Below, piece after piece: positions 59,105 through 64,000 of a stretch of DNA of 64,000 nucleotides. The translations under genes were made by a program, and so were the position numbers. The notes under the pieces are model-generated. The model was not told the origin of the DNA. It did not search any database and worked only from the letters and a program-made list of their open reading frames with translations. This DNA comes from Paraburkholderia panacisoli (GTDB taxonomy: Bacteria > Pseudomonadota > Gammaproteobacteria > Burkholderiales > Burkholderiaceae), in NCBI RefSeq assembly GCF_008369935.1, contig NZ_VTUZ01000005.1:186001-250000 (forward strand), written 5' to 3'. Within the stretch, counting starts at the first letter, position 1, and each line of letters opens with the position of its first letter.

Positions 59105-60264
59105 CAGAACTGCTCCGACCGGTCGCCGGACACGATGCGAGCCCACAACTCCTCGCGCCGTTGAATGTCTTCCACCGGCCCGATCCACACGATGTGCGCG
59201 CTGTCGCTCTTATCCACGGGCGCGCTCAGCGTGTTGGCGAGTCCCTGGCGTTGCGTGAGCAACGCGCTCACGCCCGGTTCGAGCATGTAGTTGATCCACG
59301 CGAGCGCGAGCGGCCGGTCGCTCGCCGAACGCGTGATCGACCAGCAGTCGAGCCACGCGAGCGCGCCTTCGTCGGGAATCACATAGCCTACATCCGCGCC
59401 CGCGCGGCGCAGCAGCTCGACCTGCTGGGTGCCGTAGTTGCCGAACATCAACGCGACCTTGTGCTGGATGAAGAACGCGGTCGCCTCTTCCGGCAATGTG
59501 TAATAGGTCAGCAGGTTGCGGCGCAGATCGACGAGCTTGTGGGCGATCGTGCGCATTTGCGTGGCGCTGAGTTGAAACGGATGCGGATAGCCGAGCGCCA
59601 GCGCCGTGAACGAGAAGTTGTGTTGCGCGCTGTTGAAGTCGAGCACCTTGCCGCGATACTGCGGGTTCCACAACTCGCGCATCGAGCGCGGCGCGACCGG
59701 AATCTGCTTGCGATCGTAGATGAGCCCCATCGACGAATACGTGAACGGGATCGCGTACACCTTGCCCGCCGAGGTCAGCCCTTCGATCGAGTCGAGCGCC
59801 TGAAAACGCGGCAACTGCTTTTTCGTGTTCGGCAGGCGGGACAGATCGAGCGGCGCCAGCAGATTCGCCTGCGTATAGCGGCGGATTTCGGCGGTGTTGG
59901 CGGCGAGCACGTCGAAAGACGGCGCGTCCTTGCCATGCATCAGCGCCCACAGCGCCTCGTCGGAATCGACCAGCGTGACCTCGACCTTCACCTGATAGCG
60001 CTGCTCGAATGCCTTCACCACGTCGGCATCCGCGTAACCGGGCCAGGCGAGAACGCGCAGGACTTTCTCGCCCGCCTCGGCTTGCGCCGGAGACCCGAAG
60101 CCCAAACCGAAAACGGCGCCGACCAGCAGCATCAATACGGCGCGAAACATCCCGCCGCGCGGCAGGCGCGCGAGTGCCGAAAGAGACGCGCCCGCCAGTC
60201 GCCGCTGAAAGGACTGTCTGAAACAGCGCATTTCATCCGCCGACAACATCATGTGCATATACAA
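59104..60264 (-). CDS. Periplasmic polyamine-type binding protein coupled to the cyclase
   Basis: The C-terminal 320 residues are a PotD/PotF-type substrate-binding protein: EKVLRVLAWPGYADADVVKAFEQRYQVKVEVT, then SFDVLAANTAEIRRYTQANLLAPLD and IPFTYSSMGLIYDRKQIP. An internal Met (at 60150) starts a clear signal peptide, MFRAVLMLLVGAVFGLGFGSPAQA, and is the more likely start; the longer frame from 60264 is given for completeness. No permease or ATPase gene is adjacent. The stop overlaps the cyclase ATG, indicating a sensory rather than uptake role. Confidence 0.82.
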   Translation of the reverse strand: MYMHMMLSADEMRCFRQSFQRRLAGASLSALARLPRGGMFRAVLMLLVGAVFGLGFGSPAQAEAGEKVLRVLAWPGYADADVVKAFEQRYQVKVEVTLVDSDEALWALMHGKDAPSFDVLAANTAEIRRYTQANLLAPLDLSRLPNTKKQLPRFQALDSIEGLTSAGKVYAIPFTYSSMGLIYDRKQIPVAPRSMRELWNPQYRGKVLDFNSAQHNFSFTALALGYPHPFQLSATQMRTIAHKLVDLRRNLLTYYTLPEEATAFFIQHKVALMFGNYGTQQVELLRRAGADVGYVIPDEGALAWLDCWSITRSASDRPLALAWINYMLEPGVSALLTQRQGLANTLSAPVDKSDSAHIVWIGPVEDIQRREELWARIVSGDRSEQF

Positions 60265-60766
60265 GACCGTTTAGCAGAAGGCCGTTGGACGAGCGCAAAC
60301 ACGCGGTATGGCAGCGGCGAATGTGGGCTCGGTGACTTTCCGGACTGATCCGCTCGTTCGCTGCAAGCATGGCGAAGGCGAAGAGCACCGATGATAGCGC
60401 TAAAGGTCGCACTTTTTTATTTCCGAACCCACCGCTCCAGGAAAACAGGCCATCGCCGCGAATCTGGCAAAACCGCTCATCCGCATTTAACGGCATTTCA
60501 TGCGGAATCTTTAAACGCGCGTTGGCCGATTCAAACCGGGTGTCGTCATATCCCGCGCCAAATTGCGCTTACCGGAAGGAAATTACCGCGCGGCGATCGC
60601 ATCTAAAGAAGCGCGACGCCGCTGCCGTTAACCATGGCTTATACCAACCCGCCGACAGCGGCTGACGACGGTCCGCGCAGCTACTGCGGCGACACGCGCG
60701 GCAGTGCTGCAAGCTGGTGTGCGGCGCGCCGCCCGGGTTGTCGATCGACCGAACAACGAACAGACG
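60265..60766. other. Intergenic region, no gene seen
   Basis: The only structure noticed is an inverted repeat CCGCA (60480-60484) with TGCGG (60500-60504) in an AT-rich patch, and an AT-rich run TTTTTTATTTCC near 60412. No promoter or RNA gene could be supported. Confidence 0.35.
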
Positions 60767-61009
60767 ATGCGCCTGAGCAAAACCGACTGGATGGGAGTGG
60801 CCGTGGTGGCCGGATCGATAGCGTGCTTCGGCGGCTGGCTGCAAAGCGAAATGAACCGCGCGGCGCTCGCGCGCATCCAGCGCGACACGTCGGACTCGCC
60901 CGGCGCCTGCGTGGACATGAGCGAGCGCGACGCCGAAATGCTCGGCAAGGGCGAACTCTGGTGCGGCGCGATCGGCGCAGCGCGCGCAGATGCGCCCGGC
61001 AAGGCGTAG
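60767..61009 (+). CDS. Small single-span membrane protein
   Basis: An ATG at 60767 opens an 80-residue frame: a basic N-terminus, a hydrophobic helix (WMGVAVVAGSIACFGGWL), then a polar domain with two Cys residues (GACVDMS and ELWCGAIG). Base composition at codon third positions matches coding DNA in this region. There is no strong ribosome-binding site, and nothing similar is recognised. It could be an inner-membrane protein with a disulfide-linked periplasmic domain. Confidence 0.45.
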   Translation: MRLSKTDWMGVAVVAGSIACFGGWLQSEMNRAALARIQRDTSDSPGACVDMSERDAEMLGKGELWCGAIGAARADAPGKA

Positions 61010-61422
61010 GAGCGGCTTGCGCGACGCACCACACGCCACTCGCTGGGCGCTGGGCGCGCCGGGCGCGACACAGACGAATTGCGCAAACGGCCCCCGTCGT
61101 TCTGGCCCTCGCAATTCGTGCCCGACGACACACTTAGCCAACTTCATTACTACGTTATTACACAGCGCCGGGCGCCTGGCCGCGGCACTCCCCGCGCAGC
61201 CCGCGCCGAAATCCGCAATGCGTTCGCAGTTTAGAAGCCATCCTCGCCCGCCATCCGGTGTTTCACTAGCTACCCAACTTTTTTGAACTGATAAGCTTGG
61301 CGCGCGCTGCTGGCCGCCCCGGCCGGCGGCTTCAACCCAAACCCGGTCGTGAGTCGCGCCGGGCGTCCCGCCGCGGCACAACCGCACGCGGGCGTATTTG
61401 AACTACACCGAGGAGTTAAACA
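61010..61422. other. Leader region before the amino-acid binding protein gene
   Basis: No gene is supported. An AT-rich patch (about 61136-61162 and 61262-61300) could hold the promoter of the downstream gene, and GAGGAG lies about eight bases before its GTG start, but no clear -35/-10 pair is seen. Confidence 0.35.
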
Positions 61423-62205
61423 GTGAAAAAACTGCTAGCGGCTTTGACGGTTGCTCTGCTTGCCACCGTCTCGATTGGCGCACACGCTAAAGACTGGTCC
61501 ACGATCCGTTTTGGCGTTGATGCCAGCTACCCCCCTTTTGAGTCCAAGGGCTCGGACGGCAAGCTCGTTGGCTTCGATATCGACCTCGGCAATGAAATCT
61601 GCAAGCGCCTGGATGCCAAGTGCGTGTGGGTCGAAAACGACTTCGACGGCATGATTCCGGCGCTGAAGGCCAAGAAGTTCGACGGCGTGCTGTCGTCGAT
61701 GTCGATGACGCCGCAACGCGCCGAACAGGTCGCGTTCTCGTCGAAGCTGTTCAACACGCCGACGCGCCTCGTCGCGAAGAAGGGTTCGGGCATCCTGCCG
61801 ACGGCCGACTCGCTCAAGGGCAAGTCGGTGGGCGTCGAACAGGGCACGATCCAGGAAACCTACGCAAAGACGTACTGGGAACCGAAGGGCGCGAAGGTCG
61901 TGCCGTATCAGAACCAGGACCAGGTCTATGCCGACCTGCTGTCGGGCCGTCTGGACGCCGCGCTGCAAGACGCGGTGCAAGCTGAAATCGGCTTCCTGAA
62001 GACGCCGCGCGGCGCGGGCTTCGACTTCGTCGGCAAGGACCTCGTGGATGCGAAGATCCTCGGCAACGGCGCGGGCATCGGCATGCGCAAGGAAGACACG
62101 GATCTGAAGGTGAAGGTCGACAAGGCGATCGCCGACATCATCAAGGACGGTACGTACAAGAAGCTGGAGAAGAAGTACTTCGACTTCGACGTGTACGGCG
62201 GCTAA
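61423..62205 (+). CDS. Basic-amino-acid ABC transporter periplasmic binding protein (ArgT/HisJ type)
   Basis: A GTG start after GAGGAGTTAAACA gives 260 residues. The signal peptide is KKLLAALTVALLATVSIGAHA. The binding fold shows IRFGVDASYPPFESKGSDGKLVGFDIDLG, then DGMIPALKAKKFDGVLSSMSMTPQRAEQVAFS, the segment that clamps the ligand amino group in LAO/HisJ proteins. Substrate is probably arginine, ornithine, lysine or histidine. No permease gene follows within the window; the next gene is an AstE-type deacylase. Confidence 0.9.
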   Translation: MKKLLAALTVALLATVSIGAHAKDWSTIRFGVDASYPPFESKGSDGKLVGFDIDLGNEICKRLDAKCVWVENDFDGMIPALKAKKFDGVLSSMSMTPQRAEQVAFSSKLFNTPTRLVAKKGSGILPTADSLKGKSVGVEQGTIQETYAKTYWEPKGAKVVPYQNQDQVYADLLSGRLDAALQDAVQAEIGFLKTPRGAGFDFVGKDLVDAKILGNGAGIGMRKEDTDLKVKVDKAIADIIKDGTYKKLEKKYFDFDVYGG

Positions 62206-62246
62206 GCCCGCCTCGCGCGCGTCATGCGCGCTTGACGGCTTGCCAG

Positions 62247-62278
62247 ACGGGCTCCGCACTGCGGGGCCCGTTTCGTTT
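62247..62278 (+). terminator. Terminator after the binding-protein gene
   Basis: Arms ACGGGCTCCGC and GCGGGGCCCGT enclose ACT (one G-U pair) and are followed by TTCGTTT. Confidence 0.8.
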
Positions 62279-62524
62279 GCGGGGTCCCGCAGCCCCCTGC
62301 GGAGCCCCGTCGAGCCGCGGCGAGCCACATCGCGCGACATTTCGGCTAAGATCGTGCGAGCGCGATGCCGCCAGGCGGCCCGCCAGAGACACGCCCCGCC
62401 CGGCCCCACTCGATGCAGTACTTCAAGCATTACCTGCCTGACGCATCACCCGGAACAGCACGCTTTCCCACTGTAATCAACGACATAACGCGGCATGCCA
62501 GATTGGGCCGCGGCTCTGAAAACC

Positions 62525-63640
62525 ATGCAAACCCAAACCCATCCGCTGATTGCCCCGACGCTCGGCACCGCCCGCAACCTGACGAGTTTCCACTACGGTC
62601 CCGGCGGCGGGCAGAAGATCTACATCCAGTCGTCGCTGCACGCCGACGAGTTGCCGGGCATGCTGGTGTCGTGGGCGCTGCGCCGCAAGCTGGCCGCGCT
62701 CGAAGCCGCAGGCAAGCTGCGCGGCGAAGTCGTGATCGTGCCGGTGGCCAATCCGATCGGCCTGAACCAGCACTTTCTCGGCCATCTGACCGGACGTTTC
62801 GAAGCCAACACCGCACAGAATTTCAACCGCAACTTCCACGATCTGTCGGCGCTGGTGCAGCCGGTCATCGAGGCACGTCTGAGCGACGACATCGACGCGA
62901 ACCGCACCGCGATCCGCGCGGCGATGCGCGAAGCGCTCGACGCGCAACAGCCCACGACCGAACTCGAATCGCAACGTCTGGCGCTGCAAAAGCTCTCGTG
63001 CGACGCCGACATCGTGCTCGACCTGCACTGCGACTGGGAAGCCGCGATGCACCTGTACACGAATCCGGACCTGTGGCCGGAAGTCGAGCCGCTCGCGTGC
63101 TATCTCGACGCCAAGGCCTCGCTGCTGGCGCTCAATTCGGTGGGCAACCCGTTCGACGAAATCCACAGCTTTTGCTGGTCGGATCTGCGCGGCCGTTACG
63201 GCGACCGCTTCCCGATTCCGAACGGCTCGATCTCCGTCACGGTCGAACTGCGCGGCCAGCGCGAAGTGTCATACGAGTACGCCGAGCATGACGCGCAGGC
63301 GATCATCGAATATCTGACCTCGCGCGGCGTGATCGAAGGCACGGCTGCGCCGCTGCCGCCGCTCGAATTCGCCGCCACGCCGCTCGCCGGCGCCGAGCCG
63401 CTGGTCGCGCCGATCAGCGGCGTGCTGGTGTATCGCTGCGAGGTCGGCACGTGGGTGGACGTCGGCCATCCGATCGCCGATATCGTCGACCCGTTGACGG
63501 ATCGCGTCGTCACGCTGAAAAACAGCGTGGCTGGCGTGCTGTACGCGCGGCATCTGACGCGCTTCGCGACGGCCGGCGTGGAGTTCGCGCGGATTGCCGG
63601 CGCGAAGGCATTCAGAAGCGGCTCGCTGTTGAGCAATTGA
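62525..63640 (+). CDS. Succinylglutamate desuccinylase/aspartoacylase-family deacylase
   Basis: A zinc carboxypeptidase-like enzyme that removes an acyl group from an N-acyl amino acid. The N-terminal domain has SSLHADELPG (His and Glu ligands), ANPIGLNQHFLGH, NFNRNF, and LDLHCDWEA with the second His. The C-terminal 80 residues (LVAPISGVLVYRCEVGTWVDVGHPIADIVD) form a barrel-sandwich domain as in AstE and DoeB proteins. The ATG at 62525 gives 371 residues; an in-frame ATG at 62495 is possible. The neighbour binds basic amino acids, so an N-acylated relative may be the substrate. Confidence 0.85.
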   Translation: MQTQTHPLIAPTLGTARNLTSFHYGPGGGQKIYIQSSLHADELPGMLVSWALRRKLAALEAAGKLRGEVVIVPVANPIGLNQHFLGHLTGRFEANTAQNFNRNFHDLSALVQPVIEARLSDDIDANRTAIRAAMREALDAQQPTTELESQRLALQKLSCDADIVLDLHCDWEAAMHLYTNPDLWPEVEPLACYLDAKASLLALNSVGNPFDEIHSFCWSDLRGRYGDRFPIPNGSISVTVELRGQREVSYEYAEHDAQAIIEYLTSRGVIEGTAAPLPPLEFAATPLAGAEPLVAPISGVLVYRCEVGTWVDVGHPIADIVDPLTDRVVTLKNSVAGVLYARHLTRFATAGVEFARIAGAKAFRSGSLLSN

Positions 63641-63719
63641 TGAATCGATGCGCGGCCGGAATCGCGACCGGATGTGCCGCGACTGTCCGCACCAGTCTCT
63701 GAAGTCTTGAGCAACAGAC

Positions 63720-63750
63720 CAGATCGCCCGCTGATTCAGCGGGCGATCTG
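63720..63750. terminator. Bidirectional terminator between converging genes
   Basis: Fifteen-base arms (CAGATCGCCCGCTGA and its exact complement) meet with one base between, followed by CGTTTAC. It separates the deacylase from the leftward metQ-like gene. Confidence 0.75.
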
Positions 63751-63810
63751 CGTTTACGCGGGAACGTTGATCAAATACTGCCGGTTGAGGCGAAACCCGC
63801 CAAACACCGC

Positions 63811-64000
63811 TCAAAACGCCGGAATGATCGCGCCTTTGAACTGCGTATCGATGTACTTGCGCACCTCGTCGGACTCATACGCGGCGACCAGCTTCTTCAC
63901 CCATGGCTGATTGCGATCCTGCACACGCACCGCGATCAGATTCGCGTACGGCCCCTTGATGTCTTCGATCGCGATCGCGTCTTTAGTCGGCTGCAAACCG
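63811..64000 (-). CDS. metQ: Methionine ABC transporter binding protein, C-terminal part (5' end outside window)
   Basis: Only the last 63 residues are in the window, and the frame stays open to the edge. IKGPYANLIAVRVQDRNQPWVKKLVAAYESDEVRKYIDTQFKG is the C-terminal end of NlpA/MetQ lipoproteins, where the last helix packs on the ligand lobe. It would bind D- or L-methionine for an MetNI importer. The subgroup cannot be fixed from the fragment. Confidence 0.8.
   Translation of the reverse strand, partial: GLQPTKDAIAIEDIKGPYANLIAVRVQDRNQPWVKKLVAAYESDEVRKYIDTQFKGAIIPAF

Noticed and set aside
60510..60535. Flagellar sigma-28 promoter (TAAA and GCCGAT words)
   Set aside because: The spacing between the words is nine bases rather than about fifteen.

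Overview
The window is high-GC betaproteobacterial DNA, most like Paraburkholderia/Burkholderia (inferred). The grounds are a complete GntR-type phn cluster, an otn/den tetronate operon, a pcaF and PcaR-type regulator set, LysR-rich divergent gene pairs, and lipoprotein and DUF content typical of that group. No rRNA or tRNA gene was recognised.

Bases 1 to about 14.75 kb are the right-hand part of a prophage; no integrase, capsid or terminase lies inside the window. From the left it holds a tail-fibre gene cut by the window edge and a pair of surface-modification cargo genes (acyltransferase and lipoprotein SGNH hydrolase). Next comes an antirepressor, GIY-YIG and Arc-like control module, then holin and endolysin, Gly/Ala-rich fibre genes, an HNH gene and a second GIY-YIG endonuclease. 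A small membrane protein, two lipoproteins and a lipase follow, then a strongly structured non-coding stretch (11987-12289) and a leftward operon of seven small genes that includes a minimal ATP-dependent DNA ligase. That operon starts just behind a good LexA box (14607-14626), so it is probably SOS-induced.

From 15.1 to 29.4 kb is ordinary chromosome. It has an aspartate carbamoyltransferase fused to an N-terminal helix-turn-helix, with matching palindromes at its promoter and inside its linker. It also has a secreted esterase, two divergent LysR/oxidoreductase pairs, a divergent response regulator/soluble histidine kinase pair, a GNAT enzyme, a Pro/Val-repeat exported protein coupled to a membrane-anchored partner, small envelope proteins, and pcaF. 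A perfect 44-bp palindrome sits at 17429-17472.

From 29.4 to 36.3 kb a leftward operon (GntR, ltnD, otnK, otnC, MFS, otnI, denD) should convert L-threonate and D-erythronate to dihydroxyacetone phosphate. A PcaR-type IclR regulator, an MHS transporter, an M20 amidohydrolase and a LysR gene follow (36.5-41.0 kb).

From 41.0 to 49.3 kb is the C-P lyase region. phnF, a DUF1045 2H-phosphoesterase-like gene and phnN run left; phnGHIJKLM run right; an 18-bp perfect palindrome between the two arms is the likely PhnF operator. No phnP or phnCDE is present.

From 49.3 to 57.2 kb is a hexonate/mannonate cluster: GntR, MFS, zinc dehydrogenase, MHS transporter, ManD dehydratase and a divergent UxuB-like reductase. 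From 57.3 to 60.3 kb a polyamine-type periplasmic binding protein is translationally coupled to a membrane diguanylate cyclase. The right end has a small membrane protein, a basic-amino-acid binding protein, an AstE-type deacylase and the 3' part of a MetQ-type gene.
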